A stretch of DNA of 64,000 nt from Phocaeicola massiliensis B84634 = Timone 84634 = DSM 17679 = JCM 13223 (GCF_000382445.1 NZ_KB905472.1:1615766-1679765); one strand, 5' to 3'; positions 9,701 through 19,817 are shown, numbered from the stretch's first letter. Made by a program: numbers and translations. The notes: generated from the letters alone by a model not told the origin.

Positions 9701-9961
9701 ACCTGCATTTGTAGCAGTAGAAGTGATATACATCATATCCTCCACACCATTGATGCTTTCTTCCAATGGCATGATTACACTATTCATCACAGCTTCGGCA
9801 TCGGCACCTGTATAGGTAGCAGATACCTGCACAGTGGGAGGAGCGATATCGGGATATTGCTCTACGGGCAATGAGAAAAGGGAAATCAATCCAATCACCA
9901 CTATCAGAATAGAAATGGATATGGCCATTACCGGCCTTTTTATAAATATATTTCCTTTCAT
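6764..9961 (-). CDS. Hydrophobe/amphiphile efflux-1 family RND pump (AcrB/MexB-like)
   Basis: Proton-driven inner-membrane pump of 1065 residues, slightly longer than AcrB because of a charged C-terminal tail. It begins MKGNIFIKRPVMAISISI, as HAE1 pumps do, with TM1 followed by PVEQYPDIAPPTVQV. The proton-relay aspartates are in TM4 (AIGTVVDDAIVVVEAV) and the partner lysine in TM10 (IGLLAKTAILITEYA). Two large periplasmic loops are present. The gene lies 17 bp downstream of the adaptor and 12 bp upstream of the channel, so the three are one operon. The divergent AraC-family gene at 11301 is a candidate regulator. Confidence 0.96.
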   Translation of the reverse strand: MKGNIFIKRPVMAISISILIVVIGLISLFSLPVEQYPDIAPPTVQVSATYTGADAEAVMNSVIMPLEESINGVEDMMYITSTATNAGTATIEVYFKQGTDPDMAAVNVQNRVSKAQGLLPAEVTKIGVMTQKRQTSFLQINALASTDGRYDKIFLGNYMDINVIPQIKRVEGVGDVMMLGDTYSMRIWLHPERMAQYGLVPSDVTAVLGEQNIEAPTGSLGENSKNVFQFTMKYRGQLKSVDEFRNTVVRAQADGSVLRLKDVADVELGTQTYSFSSEMDGKPAVMFIVFQTAGSNATAVNESISKKMKEMEKDLPQGTEFVNMMSSNDFLFASIHNVVETLVIAIILVVLVVYFFLQDFKSTLIPSISIIVSLIGTFACLMAAGFSINILTLFALVLAIGTVVDDAIVVVEAVQSKFDVGYKSSYLATKDAMGDVTMAIISCTCVFMAVFIPVTFTGGTSGIFYTQFGITMATSVGISMISALTLCPALCAIMMRPSDGTKSAKSINGRVRAAYNASFNAVLGKYKKGVLFFIRHRWMVWASLAITTVLLVYFMGTTKTGLVPQEDQGVIMVNIATSPGSTLEETNKVMNKLEDILKKTPEIEHYSRVAGYGFLSGQGTSYGLIVIRLRDWSERKGNEHTSDAVVARLNAQFYQIKDAQIFSFQPGMIPGYGMGNSIELNLQDRTGGDMTTFYNSVMQFLGALNQHPEVAMAYTSYAMNFPQISVDVDAAKCKRAGISPSTVLDALGSYCGGAYISNYNQFGKVYRVMMQASPEYRLDEHALNNMFVRNGSEMAPVSQFVTLKKVLGPEVANRFNLYSSITANVNPAEGYSSGEVQKVIEEVAAQTLPTGYGYEYGGMAREESNNGGGKTLFVYAVCVLLIYLILSCLYESFLVPFAVILSVPFGLMGSFLFAKLFGLENNIYLQTGVIMLIGLLAKTAILITEYAIERRRKGMGIVESAYSAAQVRLRPILMTVLTMIFGMLPLMFSTGAGANGNSSLGTGVVGGMAVGTLALLFVVPVFYIIFEFLQEKIRKPMEEEPDAQVLLEKERSHAEQSTFGNEKKK

Positions 9962-9978
9962 GATTCTTATTCTCCTTC

Positions 9979-11082
9979 TTATTTAACCACCGTTCCTTCG
10001 CGTATCAAACCCGCACCTTCGGAAATAATCTCATCACCCGCCTTCAATCCATCGAGCACGACATACTCGCGTCCGTCATTGATACCGGCTACAGATATTA
10101 ATGTAGAGACAGCCTTGCCATCCACCACTTTATAAGCAATTGTTTTATCCTGCATCTGCACTGTTGCGCCTTGTGGAATAACGATACAATCTTTATAGAC
10201 ACTGGGAATGACCACATTGCCCGATGCGCCACTATGCAACAATCTTGACTCATTCGGAAAAACGGCACGCGCCACTACCGTACCTGTCTGACGGTCAATC
10301 ACTCCGCTGATAGATTCAATAATTCCATGCTCATCATATATTGAATTATCATTGAGACGGAGTTCCACTTCAGGCATATTTTTTAGCGCTTCGTCCATGC
10401 TACCGTACTGACGGGTCAGGGAAAGAAGCTGGTTCTCGGTCATCGAGAAATAAACATACATATCTGAATTATCGGAAACCGTTGTCAACGGCTGTTGTAT
10501 GCCGGGACTCACCAATGCACCAACACGGAAAGGCAATGCGCCCACCACTCCGTCACTCGGACTCTTTACCTCAGTATACGACAAGTTGTTTCGGGCACTC
10601 ACTTCTTGTGCCTGTGCCTGCGAGAGTTGTGCCTTGGCAGTGAGATAATTGTTTTCGGCCGTTTTCAGGTTATACTGCGAAACCACCTTTTGGACATACA
10701 GTTCCTTTGTGCTGGTATAGGCCAATTCTGCAGTAGCAAGTCCTGCCTTAGCCGCTTCCACATTGGCAAGGGCTGTTGTCAGCGCCGCTTTATAAGGCAC
10801 TTGATCTATAATGAAAAGCAACTGCCCTTTGCGTACCTTTTCACCTTCAGAAACACAGAGTCGTTCGATAGTGCCCGATACTTGCGGATAAATATCAATA
10901 TCCTGCCGCCCGCGAATCGTTGCCGAATAGGAAGTAGACAATTCCTTATCGGCAGTAGTTACTTTCATTATTGCATAGTTAGCACTAGTTTGCGCCTCCG
11001 GTGCTTGTTTACAGGAGGACATCCACAATGTGCAACCGATTACTCCCATCAGTCGCATCCATTTTTTGTTTACTGTTATCAT
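9979..11082 (-). CDS. RND efflux periplasmic adaptor subunit (AcrA/MexA-like lipoprotein)
   Basis: Membrane-fusion protein of 367 residues linking the pump to the outer-membrane channel. The lipobox is MSSC with Cys24. A lipoyl-like half motif GTIERLCVSEGEKVRKGQLLF lies around residues 70-90, then an alpha-hairpin (TTALANVEAAKAGLATAELA region), then the second lipoyl half and a beta-barrel ending in GDEIISEGAGLIREGTVVK. It is the first gene of the - strand efflux operon; a -7 box is 30 bp upstream. Confidence 0.94.
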   Translation of the reverse strand: MITVNKKWMRLMGVIGCTLWMSSCKQAPEAQTSANYAIMKVTTADKELSTSYSATIRGRQDIDIYPQVSGTIERLCVSEGEKVRKGQLLFIIDQVPYKAALTTALANVEAAKAGLATAELAYTSTKELYVQKVVSQYNLKTAENNYLTAKAQLSQAQAQEVSARNNLSYTEVKSPSDGVVGALPFRVGALVSPGIQQPLTTVSDNSDMYVYFSMTENQLLSLTRQYGSMDEALKNMPEVELRLNDNSIYDEHGIIESISGVIDRQTGTVVARAVFPNESRLLHSGASGNVVIPSVYKDCIVIPQGATVQMQDKTIAYKVVDGKAVSTLISVAGINDGREYVVLDGLKAGDEIISEGAGLIREGTVVK

Positions 11083-11111
11083 ATTGATTGTCTTTATTAA
11101 AAAACTGACAA

Positions 11112-11119
11112 CAAAAGTA
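11112..11119 (-). promoter_or_regulatory. -7 box of the RND efflux operon
   Basis: TACTTTTG on the - strand matches TAnnTTTG and lies 30 bp before the adaptor start codon. I see no clear -33 TTTG at the usual 19-bp spacing, as expected for a promoter that needs an activator. Confidence 0.5.
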
Positions 11120-11300
11120 GACCAAAGCCGGAAAGACCGAGTGACCTATATTCCTCTGATTATGTTCTATTTTCTCCATTCATCTTTTTTAATAATAAAT
11201 CACTGCATAACAGGGAAATATCGGACAGCATTTACGCATTATGGGACACATTGATTATCCTATTATTCACCAACTTTGTAGCAACTAAAAAAGGAATAGT

Positions 11301-12203
11301 ATGGAAAAAGGAATAATAAAAAATGTCAGTATAGAGGACTTTAAAACAAACGAGAACTTTGTAAACTATGTAGACGATGACTTTATGGTGATAAACAGTT
11401 TAGAGAATGTCCCTTACAGCAACGGAACGGTGAGGCTGAATTGCTTTCTTCTGATTTCCTGTTTGGAAGGCAGCATTCAGTTGGATATGAATGATAAAAC
11501 CTATCAGTTGCAAAAAGACGACCTCATCTTCGGGCTACCGTCCGTCATCATCAGCCATACCATGCTGAGTCCTCAACACAAAATAAGCATCATCGGTTTC
11601 TCCACTCAATTTCTGCAACGCGTCTTCAAGATGGGAAAAAATGAATGGAACACAGCCACTTATCTGCGCAATAATCCAATCAAGCATGTAGAGGGAAATA
11701 AGTATATAATCTTTCGATACTATGAAGATTTGATAATGACTAAGATTAACAGTGAACCTCATCCCTATCACAGAGAGTCCATGAAATATATATTCTCGTC
11801 CATCTTATGTGAAATTATCGCAATTGTCACCAAAGAAGTTCCTAAAGATGAAACAGAGAATAAAAACGAAACGAAACAGCATGAATACATATTTCGCCGT
11901 TTCATTGAAAAGTTATCGAAAGACAATGGAATGCACCGCTCGGTGAGCTATTATGCCGATGCCCTGTTCTACACTCCCAAGTATCTTTCTAAAGTCATCA
12001 AAGATGCTTGCGGTAAAAATCCGTCGACATTGATTAACGAATATACCATGGAGCACATTAAATATCAACTGAGAAATTCAGATAAGTCCATCAAGGAAAT
12101 AGCAGAGGAGTTTAATTTCCCCAATCAGTCTTTCTTCGGTAAATATGTGAAAGCTCATCTTGGAGTATCTCCCCAGCAATATCGGGACGAAAAAGAAAAG
12201 TAG
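11301..12203 (+). CDS. AraC-family transcriptional regulator
   Basis: 300 residues: an N-terminal beta-rich cupin-like sensor domain (about 20-130) and a C-terminal double helix-turn-helix (about 200-298). The second helix-turn-helix and signature are SIKEIAEEFNFPNQSFFGKY followed by GVSPQQYR. It is transcribed away from the efflux operon with 218 bp between them; a CAACTTTG near-match to the -7 box is at 11271-11278. The position suggests it controls the pump, but that is inference. No ligand can be named. Confidence 0.88.
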   Translation: MEKGIIKNVSIEDFKTNENFVNYVDDDFMVINSLENVPYSNGTVRLNCFLLISCLEGSIQLDMNDKTYQLQKDDLIFGLPSVIISHTMLSPQHKISIIGFSTQFLQRVFKMGKNEWNTATYLRNNPIKHVEGNKYIIFRYYEDLIMTKINSEPHPYHRESMKYIFSSILCEIIAIVTKEVPKDETENKNETKQHEYIFRRFIEKLSKDNGMHRSVSYYADALFYTPKYLSKVIKDACGKNPSTLINEYTMEHIKYQLRNSDKSIKEIAEEFNFPNQSFFGKYVKAHLGVSPQQYRDEKEK

Positions 12204-12249
12204 TATAATTTTTCCTGCATAAGAACTGTGGATGAAATTATTTAATGAA

Positions 12250-12299
12250 TAGCACAGATTGCACAAAAGCATAGAAGCGTTTTGTATCAATCTGTGCTA
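12250..12299. terminator. Long hairpin between the convergent araC-type gene and fhs
   Basis: TAGCACAGATTG (12250-12261) pairs with CAATCTGTGCTA (12288-12299), and the inner parts ACAAAAGC and GCGTTTTGT also pair, giving an almost continuous 20-bp stem with a short loop. There is no T-run on either side, so it may be an intergenic repeat that acts as a barrier rather than a classical terminator. Confidence 0.5.
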
Positions 12300-12349
12300 A
12301 GAGAAGATTAAATTGATAACCAAATAAAAGCCAAAACACAGAAAAGGGA

Positions 12350-14017
12350 TTATGACAAACCCTCTATTTCTCCGTTTACAATATCAATATGAAGTGCTTG
12401 CGGCTCTTTCGGCAACCCCGGCATACGCATGATTTCTCCGGCTATAACAACCAACATCTCTGCTCCGGCATTCATCACAATATCCTGCACATGGAATTCA
12501 AAGCCCTCCACTGCACCATAAAGTTTAGGATCTGTAGAGAATGAATACTGTGTTTTCGCAATGCAAATAGGGAAATGAGCATATCCCAGTTCTTCAATAT
12601 GCTTCAACTTCTTGCGCGCAGCGGCACTGTAAGTAATAATATCCGCACCATAAAGATGAGACGCCACCTTTGAAATCTTCGTTTCTACACTGTCTTCATT
12701 ATCATAAGCAAAGTGTAATGGTTCGGAAGGCTGTTCTTCGATAGTCTTTACAACAAGTTCCGCCAGTTCCACTGCACCCTCTCCTCCTTGAGTGAAAGCA
12801 TTATTGACAGCAAAAGCAACACCTTTCTCTGCACAATGGGTACGAAGAAAATCTATTTCTTCCTGAGTATCGTCACCATAACGGTTGAAGGCAACAAGTA
12901 CCGTCTGTCCGAAAGACTCCAAATTACGCAAATGCTTGTCCATATTGGCAATACCTTTTTGCAGAGCTTCCAAATTAGGTTCCTTTATCTTGTCTTGAGG
13001 AACACCGCCATGCATCTTTAAGGCGCGCGCCGTAACAACGAGTACAGTCAATTTCGGGGTAATTCCGGCTTTGCGGCATTTAATGTCATAGAACTTCTCT
13101 GCACCGAGATCAGCTCCAAAGCCGGCTTCCGTAATAGCATAATCACCGAAAGTCATTGCCATCTTGGTTGCAAGGATGGAATTGCATCCATGAGCTATAT
13201 TGGCAAATGGACCTCCGTGTACAAAAGCAGCCGTATGTTCGGTTGTCTGCACCAAATTAGGTGAAAGAGCATCCTTCAAAAGCACCGTGATTGCTCCCGC
13301 CACCCCTAAGTCTTTCACCGTAAAAGGTTTGTTATCGTATGTAAAGCCAAGCAGAATATTTTCAATACGACGGCGAAGATCATCTTCATCATTGGCAAGA
13401 CAAAGAATCGCCATTATCTCTGAGGCCGGAGTAATATCAAATCCTGACTCCTGTGTGATACCATTTGTTTTCGGTCCCAATCCGGTAACAACATAACGCA
13501 AAGAACGGTCGTTTACGTCCAATACTCTTTTCCACAACACTTCCTTCAAACCAAATCCATTGTCCCGGTTTTGATAAAGATAATTATCAAGCAAGGCCGA
13601 AATCATGTTGTGAGCAGAGGTAATCGCATGAAAGTCTCCCGTAAAATGAAGGTTGATCTTATCCATTGGCAAGACTTGGGCATATCCTCCTCCGGCTGCT
13701 CCGCCTTTCATACCGAAACAAGGCCCCAATGAAGGTTCGCGCAAAGCAACGATGGCCTTCTTGCCAATCCTGTTCAATCCCAATGCCAATCCGATAGAAA
13801 CTGTTGTTTTCCCGATACCGGCTTTAGTCGGAGTGATGGCAGTTACCAGAATCAAATTATTCTTTCGTACCTTTTCTTCATCAATTTGGTTTTCATCTAC
13901 TTTGGCTATATATCGGCCATAATTACTAATGTGTTCAACAGGAATTCCGGTTTCGCGGGCTATCTGTTTAATCTTTGTCAGCTCAATGCTGCGTGCTATT
14001 TCAATATCCGATTTCAT
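12350..14017 (-). CDS. fhs: Formate--tetrahydrofolate ligase
   Basis: Cytoplasmic ATP-dependent enzyme that makes 10-formyl-THF from formate, 555 residues as usual for the family. The P-loop-like segment [19 protein letters not shown] is at about 60-78, followed by [19 protein letters not shown], the conserved active-site block. [14 protein letters not shown] lies further on. It is a single-gene unit: the neighbour upstream (14245) is more than 200 bp away, and a -7 box lies in that gap. It links one-carbon metabolism with gcvP elsewhere in the window. Confidence 0.97.
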   Translation of the reverse strand: MKSDIEIARSIELTKIKQIARETGIPVEHISNYGRYIAKVDENQIDEEKVRKNNLILVTAITPTKAGIGKTTVSIGLALGLNRIGKKAIVALREPSLGPCFGMKGGAAGGGYAQVLPMDKINLHFTGDFHAITSAHNMISALLDNYLYQNRDNGFGLKEVLWKRVLDVNDRSLRYVVTGLGPKTNGITQESGFDITPASEIMAILCLANDEDDLRRRIENILLGFTYDNKPFTVKDLGVAGAITVLLKDALSPNLVQTTEHTAAFVHGGPFANIAHGCNSILATKMAMTFGDYAITEAGFGADLGAEKFYDIKCRKAGITPKLTVLVVTARALKMHGGVPQDKIKEPNLEALQKGIANMDKHLRNLESFGQTVLVAFNRYGDDTQEEIDFLRTHCAEKGVAFAVNNAFTQGGEGAVELAELVVKTIEEQPSEPLHFAYDNEDSVETKISKVASHLYGADIITYSAAARKKLKHIEELGYAHFPICIAKTQYSFSTDPKLYGAVEGFEFHVQDIVMNAGAEMLVVIAGEIMRMPGLPKEPQALHIDIVNGEIEGLS

Positions 14018-14036
14018 TTTCTTTAATTTTAGGCGG

Positions 14037-14044
14037 CAAAGGTA
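14037..14044 (-). promoter_or_regulatory. -7 box of fhs
   Basis: TACCTTTG on the - strand, 20 bp before the fhs start codon, matches TAnnTTTG. The -33 region is not clear. Confidence 0.55.
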
Positions 14045-14244
14045 ATATAAATCTGTTACTTTTCAGCTCTATTTTCGATTAAATCAAAGAATAGAATACT
14101 ATCAAACAACCAATAATAGCTTTTTGTTTTATCTTGATGCTTGCTTCCACCATTCCACAAACATTAAATAACGGACTGACCCGAATCTGCACATTTAGTC
14201 CATTTTCAATATAGATTTATTAAGATAAAAGACTCCTGTATCTG

Positions 14245-16665
14245 TTATTCATATCGCAACGAGCGCGCCGGCTTACTGTAGATCACTGTAATGGTCTGCC
14301 CCGCCACAGTTAAAAACGAAATCAGCACTATCAACACCACCGGAAGCAAGAAAAACCAAGCTTTCAGTTCTGTACGGAATGCATAATGGCTTAACCATGC
14401 ATTCATGCTGAACCACGCCACGGGCAATGCTATCACAATTGCAATCAGGATAGGAATAAAAAAGTCCTTACCTAACTGATAGAACAAATTCAACCGTGAA
14501 GCACCTAATACTTTGCGAATGCCCATCTCCTTTGTGCGCACAGCACAAGAGAACATAACCAAAATCCATAACCCCAAACAAGAAATAAAGATGGCCAGCC
14601 CTGTAAATCCTCCCATCAATACTCCGAAAGCTTCATCCTGACGATACTGACGATCATAGAACTGGTCGAGAAAAAAATAATCGAAACTGGAATCAGCAAA
14701 ATAAGTTGTCCATATTTCCGATATCTGCGATACAAGCTCCAACGAATCACCCGGCTTCATTACAATAGAGATATAACGTTGCGGAATCCAATCTATCTTA
14801 TCTTTATGGAACAGCATAATAGGTGTATAATTTCTATTCAATGCCTGTTGGTGATAATCTTTCACTACCCCGATCACCTGCATTGGCTCCTCTATTGTCT
14901 CAACAGATATTTCTTCACCTATGACACTCTCATAATCTGTATAACCCAATGTCCGTGCTGCCGTTTCATTGATAACTAATTTATTTACATCATCCCCATA
15001 ATCTTCCGAAAAGCCACGTCCGGCTACAAGTTCCAACCCGTAAGCATCCATATAATCAGGATCACAACTAAGCATCTCGTACAACCGATTCTGTTTCAAG
15101 GCATCATGCGTTCGCCGATTGGACAGGAACATGGCAACCTCCTCTCCCGGAACCGAACCCGAACAAGTGACTTTCGACACCAACGGAAGCTTTCTTATCG
15201 CTTTACGCATTGCTTCCATCTTTATCTTCATTCCTTCTGTCGGACCGGGAAACTTCACAACCAGAATCCGGTCGGTCCTTACTCCTAACGACTGACGGCG
15301 CATATAGTTAAGTTGTGCAAATACAATCAATGTGCCGCATAGCAAAATCATAGATGCCGTATACTGCACAACCACCAACAATTTACGGGTACGTTCTCCC
15401 GAACGTCCATTTTGAAACTTACCTTTTAATAACATAATAGGCTTTTTGCGGAGCAATGCACGTGCCGGATAGTAACCCGAAACATAAACACCGCACACAA
15501 ACAACAAAAATACGGACAAACCCCAATATCCTGTAAGCCAGACAGAGAAACTCACTGTCCGCCCTACCAACAAATTAAAAGCCGGAAGCAGCATTTCGAC
15601 CAGCCCCACAGCTATCACAAAGGCAATAAGGTTCATCACCAACGCCTCGAACAAGAATTGACCGACCAATTGTTGCGGAAAAGCCCCCACTACCCGTCGT
15701 ACCCCCACTTCCTTGGCACGTTCCATCGAACGGGCAACAGTCAAGTTGATATAATTAATCCAAGCAATAACCAGTATAGCCACAGCAGCGAACACCAATG
15801 CGATGATAGCCGAACGGTTCCCTTTTTGTTCGGCCTCATAACCCAACTGCGGTGTGAGATGAATATCCTCCAATGGAACTAAACGGACACCCCATGTCTT
15901 ATTCTTCAAAGCCTCTTCCGTTTTATACTTTTCCGCCATCCCGGGAAAAGCGCGTTCAATCTCTTCTTTCCGTTCCCGCGAATCCAGTAAAACGTAGGTA
16001 TATGTTTCGTGTTTATACCAATACTCTTGTACCCATTTAGGCAATGACTTATACGACAAAAGGAAATTATAATGTATATGTGAATTGGATGGCATTTCCT
16101 TCATCACTCCGGTCACCTCACAGGAAACCTTTCCTATGTTGCTGTTAAAAACAAGTATCTTCCCCATAGGCTCTTCATCACGGAAATACTTACGGGCAAT
16201 GCGTTCGGTTATCACTACTTGCCCGGGCATAGAAAGACAAGAAGCACGGTCACCTTTCAACAGTTCGAAGTCAAACAAACGGAAAAAGCCGGGATCGGCA
16301 TAGGCTATTTCGTTTTCACGCAGGCACAGTTCTCCATATTTCACCAGTTGTTCCGGCTGGAACAAAGATGCAATCCGGGTATAGTCTTCGATTCCGGCAA
16401 GATTCTCCTGCATTGCCGAACCATATCCGAAAGAGCTGCTTGCCCAATAATCGGTCAGCACCTCTCCCTCGTAAAATGTACTTTGTACACGGTAGATACG
16501 GTCATGCTTCGCATGCATTTTATCAAAACTGAATTCAAAGGCCACATAAGTAAGAATCAGCAATGCCGATGCCATACCGACAGCCAGCCCGAATATATTA
16601 ATGAAACTGAACTTTTTCCGTTTCATCAGATTCCGCCAGGCACTATTCCAATAATTTCCTATCAT
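14245..16665 (-). CDS. ABC transporter permease, MacB/FtsX type (second permease of the export operon)
   Basis: 806 residues with the two-fold layout seen in Bacteroidetes permeases of this kind. A first TM (about 22-42) is followed by a MacB-like periplasmic domain, then three TMs near 285-420. The second half has a TM near 430 and another periplasmic domain, and ends with three FtsX TMs (about 685-800). EVGVRRVVGAF and EMGIRKVLGAS are the paired cytoplasmic FtsX motifs. It overlaps the ATPase gene by 4 bp (ATGA), so the two are translationally coupled. It resembles the other permease (17400-19808) along its whole length and is probably a duplicate or heterodimer partner. Confidence 0.9.
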   Translation of the reverse strand: MIGNYWNSAWRNLMKRKKFSFINIFGLAVGMASALLILTYVAFEFSFDKMHAKHDRIYRVQSTFYEGEVLTDYWASSSFGYGSAMQENLAGIEDYTRIASLFQPEQLVKYGELCLRENEIAYADPGFFRLFDFELLKGDRASCLSMPGQVVITERIARKYFRDEEPMGKILVFNSNIGKVSCEVTGVMKEMPSNSHIHYNFLLSYKSLPKWVQEYWYKHETYTYVLLDSRERKEEIERAFPGMAEKYKTEEALKNKTWGVRLVPLEDIHLTPQLGYEAEQKGNRSAIIALVFAAVAILVIAWINYINLTVARSMERAKEVGVRRVVGAFPQQLVGQFLFEALVMNLIAFVIAVGLVEMLLPAFNLLVGRTVSFSVWLTGYWGLSVFLLFVCGVYVSGYYPARALLRKKPIMLLKGKFQNGRSGERTRKLLVVVQYTASMILLCGTLIVFAQLNYMRRQSLGVRTDRILVVKFPGPTEGMKIKMEAMRKAIRKLPLVSKVTCSGSVPGEEVAMFLSNRRTHDALKQNRLYEMLSCDPDYMDAYGLELVAGRGFSEDYGDDVNKLVINETAARTLGYTDYESVIGEEISVETIEEPMQVIGVVKDYHQQALNRNYTPIMLFHKDKIDWIPQRYISIVMKPGDSLELVSQISEIWTTYFADSSFDYFFLDQFYDRQYRQDEAFGVLMGGFTGLAIFISCLGLWILVMFSCAVRTKEMGIRKVLGASRLNLFYQLGKDFFIPILIAIVIALPVAWFSMNAWLSHYAFRTELKAWFFLLPVVLIVLISFLTVAGQTITVIYSKPARSLRYE

Positions 16666-17378
16666 AGGGTTTCATTTTTAACCGGTGTTATTTTTTCCAT
16701 CGGACGATTAATATTCTCTGCTACAATTTGCCCATCCAGCAATTGGATGACACGATGTGCATACATTGCATCCCGTTGGGAGTGGGTAACGATAATGACA
16801 GTAGTTCCTTGGCGGTTCAAATCACTCAATAACTCCATTACTTCTATTCCATTCACTGAGTCCAGGTTGCCAGTAGGTTCATCGGCAAGAAGCAATTTAC
16901 AATCCGTCACTACGGCACGGGCAATAGCCACACGTTGCTGCTGCCCACCGGACAGTTGCTGGGGATAGTGGTTGACACGATGCAACAAATTCACTTTTTC
17001 GAGTACCTTGTTGACCCTTGCTTTACGTTTTCCGGCTTTGATACCCATATAAATAAGAGGCAACTCCACGTTTTCATACACAGTCAGTTCATCAATCAAG
17101 TTAAAACTCTGGAAAATAAAACCGAGGTTGCCTTTCCGAAGGGCAGTAAGCTGGTTCTCGTTCATTTTGTCCACCTGCTTCCCCTCAAAAGAGTAAGATC
17201 CGGAAGTAGGAGAATCGAGTGTACCCAAAATATTCAGCAGGGTTGACTTACCGCATCCCGAAGGCCCCATTATAGCAACAAATTCCCCTTGTTCCACCTG
17301 CAAGGTAACTTCATTCAATGCCTTTGTCTGCACTTCTTCGGTTGTGAAGAGTTTTGTCAGTTTTTCAGTTTTAATCAT
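16662..17378 (-). CDS. ABC transporter ATP-binding protein (LolD/MacB type)
   Basis: 238 residues, a complete ATPase. Walker A is GPSGCGKST (about 39-47), the signature LSGGQQQRVAIARA is near 145, and Walker B with its glutamate is LLADEPTGNLD near 168. The H-loop is in VIIVTHSQRDA. It lies between two FtsX-type permeases and overlaps the downstream one by 4 bp. LolD/MacB-type ATPases power mechanotransmission pumps that push substrates from the periplasm outward (family knowledge). The TolC and HlyD-like genes in the same operon fit that role. Confidence 0.95.
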   Translation of the reverse strand: MIKTEKLTKLFTTEEVQTKALNEVTLQVEQGEFVAIMGPSGCGKSTLLNILGTLDSPTSGSYSFEGKQVDKMNENQLTALRKGNLGFIFQSFNLIDELTVYENVELPLIYMGIKAGKRKARVNKVLEKVNLLHRVNHYPQQLSGGQQQRVAIARAVVTDCKLLLADEPTGNLDSVNGIEVMELLSDLNRQGTTVIIVTHSQRDAMYAHRVIQLLDGQIVAENINRPMEKITPVKNETL

Positions 17379-17399
17379 AATCAGTTCAATATTTATTTG

Positions 17400-19808
17400 T
17401 TATTCATATTTCAAAATACGCATCGGCTTCAGGCGAATTATACGCCATACTTGTTGGAAGACAGTAAGAAATGCAATCATCAGCAACAATACGAAAGTAA
17501 CTGCATATATCCACCAAGACAACGAAATATGAAAAGCATATGTTTCCAACCAGCCTTCCATCAACACTGCCGATACAGGAATGCCAATAATAGATGCCAA
17601 TACAGTGAGTAGCATCAGCTCCTTAGTTAAGACAAAGAACAGGCTGCTTTTATTTGCGCCAAGTACTTTACGGATACCCACTTCTTTCAAGCGCGACAAG
17701 GTTGAAAACAGCGTTACAATCCACAATCCAAGACATGCCACAAACACAGCAAGCAAAGCAGCACCGGCAAATATCCAACCGAAATTACGGTCTGATTTAT
17801 ATAGGAAAGTATTCAAATCATTTAAAAAGAAATAAGAGAATAAAGAAGTCGGAAAGTATTCATGATACAGTTGCCTAATCTCTGCTAAAACACTATCTTC
17901 TCCCTCACCTGTCAGGCGGATTGAAATATAAGGAGTTTCAATAAACGGTACTCGTTCTTTCATAAAAAAGATAATGGGCTTATATGCCACGGAAAGCGAC
18001 TGTTGGTGATAGTTCCTCACCACCCCAATAATCTCAAGCGGATCAGCCACCACCTCCATTTTAACCTGTTGTCCCAATGCAGCTTCGGGTGACTCATAGC
18101 CTAACAACCTGACAGCTTCCTCGTTGAGTACAATCCGATTGAGATCGCCACCAAAATCTTCAGAAAAGCACCGTCCACAAATCAGATCGGGCAGATAAGC
18201 AGGCAAATAGTCATAATCTACAGCAAACATCTGTATCAGTTTCACTTGCGAAGGGTCGCTTCCGTAAGGGCGGTTGGTGAAATAATTGGCCACCTCTACC
18301 CCGGGAACAGCTCCCGAAACAGTAACGTGACTTATGTCCGCCCGCTGCTTCAGGCGCTTGGTGAAACTCTCCATACGCAGTGCCAATCCCTCGGTAAACG
18401 AAGGGTACTTAATAACCAACATGCGTGAATGGGAATCGGTGAAAGCCTTACTTTGCATGTAACGAACCTGCCGGACTACTGTAAACGTGCCGACAATCAG
18501 AACAAAAGAAATCAAAAATTGAATTACAATCAGTACTTTCCTTATCCGGTTGCCACGTTTGCCATGCAACAGTTTTCCCCTCATAATCTCCGACGGACGT
18601 ATAGAAACCATCAGCCACGAGGGGTAAAGCCCTACGACAAACGTTCCGATAACAACAACTCCGACTACAATTCCCCAAAAAGCGGGTAATATCAGTATAT
18701 CCGTCCCAAAGTTTTGCCCTACCCAACGATAAACAAGAGGTAAAAGGAGTTCCAGCCAGCCAAAGGCTATCAGTGTAGCCAACAAATTCATAAAACCAGA
18801 TTCAAGAAGCCCCTGGATGATAATCTGACAATGCGAAGCACCAAAAACCTTGCGCAACCCAAACTCACGTCCGCGTTCCAAAAAACGCGCCACAGTCAGA
18901 TTCAAAGCATTTGCCCAACCTATCAGTAGCAAAGCAACGGACATCACCAATAGTATAAAAACCGCAGTCCGGCTCCCTTTTACTTCTTTCTCATAGGCTT
19001 TTTGCGGAGTGAGGTGAATATCCTTCAACGGTATCAACTCCACAGCCCAAGTCTTATGTTTCAATGCATCGGTTTTATACTTATCAGATATCCTGAGAAA
19101 AGCATCTTCTATCTCTGCCGGATGCTTTCCGGGCATCAAACGAACATAGGTATAAACTCCATGAATGTACCAAATGTCCTGCCGTTCTTTAGGAATCGTA
19201 CTGTATGAAAGTAAAAAATCGTATTTCAGATGAGAGCGAACAGGCATATCCGCTATCACACCGGTTACTTCAAAATTTTGTTGCGATGAAGACGTACTGA
19301 AAGTCAACACCTTCCCTATCGGATCTTCATCATCGAAATAACGGCTTGCCGCACTTTCAGTCAATACTACCGTATTAGGACGCACCAGTTGTCCGGTCTT
19401 GTTCCCTTTGATTATCGGAAAATTGAATATCTCAAAAAAAGCAGGTTCGGTGTAACAATAATGTTCTTCGGCAAACCTTCTATCAAAATAATTCACCACT
19501 TGTTCGCGATCTTGTGCCGTCACACGAACATACTTCTCAATGCCGGCAATCTCGCGCACCATTGTGGGCGCATGCCCATAAGCTGTAGTTGCCCAGTTAT
19601 CTGTAAGCGTTTCGCCTTCATACAACCGACTTTCGACACGATATACACGCCCGGCATTATGGAATGAATCGTAGCTCAACTCCGACCATACATAAAGTAT
19701 GATGAGTAATGCTGTTGCAATACAGACCGACAATCCTATTATATTTACCAATACCAGGGATTTCTTAACCCGCTGGCTACGTATCACTTGCGAAAAGTAA
19801 TTGATCAT
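17400..19808 (-). CDS. ABC transporter permease, MacB/FtsX type (first permease of the export operon)
   Basis: 802 residues with the same double MacB-periplasmic/FtsX layout as 14245-16665. The N-terminal TM (about 20-42) is followed by a periplasmic domain with VYRVESRLYEGETLTDNWA, which matches VYRVQSTFYEGEVLTDYWA in the sister permease. Cytoplasmic motifs are REFGLRKVFGAS and KEVGIRKVLGAN. It ends in RILKYE, the sister in RSLRYE. The gene is 9 bp from the HlyD-like adaptor and 21 bp from the ATPase. The pair plausibly forms a heterodimer; I cannot infer a substrate. Confidence 0.9.
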   Translation of the reverse strand: MINYFSQVIRSQRVKKSLVLVNIIGLSVCIATALLIILYVWSELSYDSFHNAGRVYRVESRLYEGETLTDNWATTAYGHAPTMVREIAGIEKYVRVTAQDREQVVNYFDRRFAEEHYCYTEPAFFEIFNFPIIKGNKTGQLVRPNTVVLTESAASRYFDDEDPIGKVLTFSTSSSQQNFEVTGVIADMPVRSHLKYDFLLSYSTIPKERQDIWYIHGVYTYVRLMPGKHPAEIEDAFLRISDKYKTDALKHKTWAVELIPLKDIHLTPQKAYEKEVKGSRTAVFILLVMSVALLLIGWANALNLTVARFLERGREFGLRKVFGASHCQIIIQGLLESGFMNLLATLIAFGWLELLLPLVYRWVGQNFGTDILILPAFWGIVVGVVVIGTFVVGLYPSWLMVSIRPSEIMRGKLLHGKRGNRIRKVLIVIQFLISFVLIVGTFTVVRQVRYMQSKAFTDSHSRMLVIKYPSFTEGLALRMESFTKRLKQRADISHVTVSGAVPGVEVANYFTNRPYGSDPSQVKLIQMFAVDYDYLPAYLPDLICGRCFSEDFGGDLNRIVLNEEAVRLLGYESPEAALGQQVKMEVVADPLEIIGVVRNYHQQSLSVAYKPIIFFMKERVPFIETPYISIRLTGEGEDSVLAEIRQLYHEYFPTSLFSYFFLNDLNTFLYKSDRNFGWIFAGAALLAVFVACLGLWIVTLFSTLSRLKEVGIRKVLGANKSSLFFVLTKELMLLTVLASIIGIPVSAVLMEGWLETYAFHISLSWWIYAVTFVLLLMIAFLTVFQQVWRIIRLKPMRILKYE

Positions 19809-19817
19809 ATTGCAGAC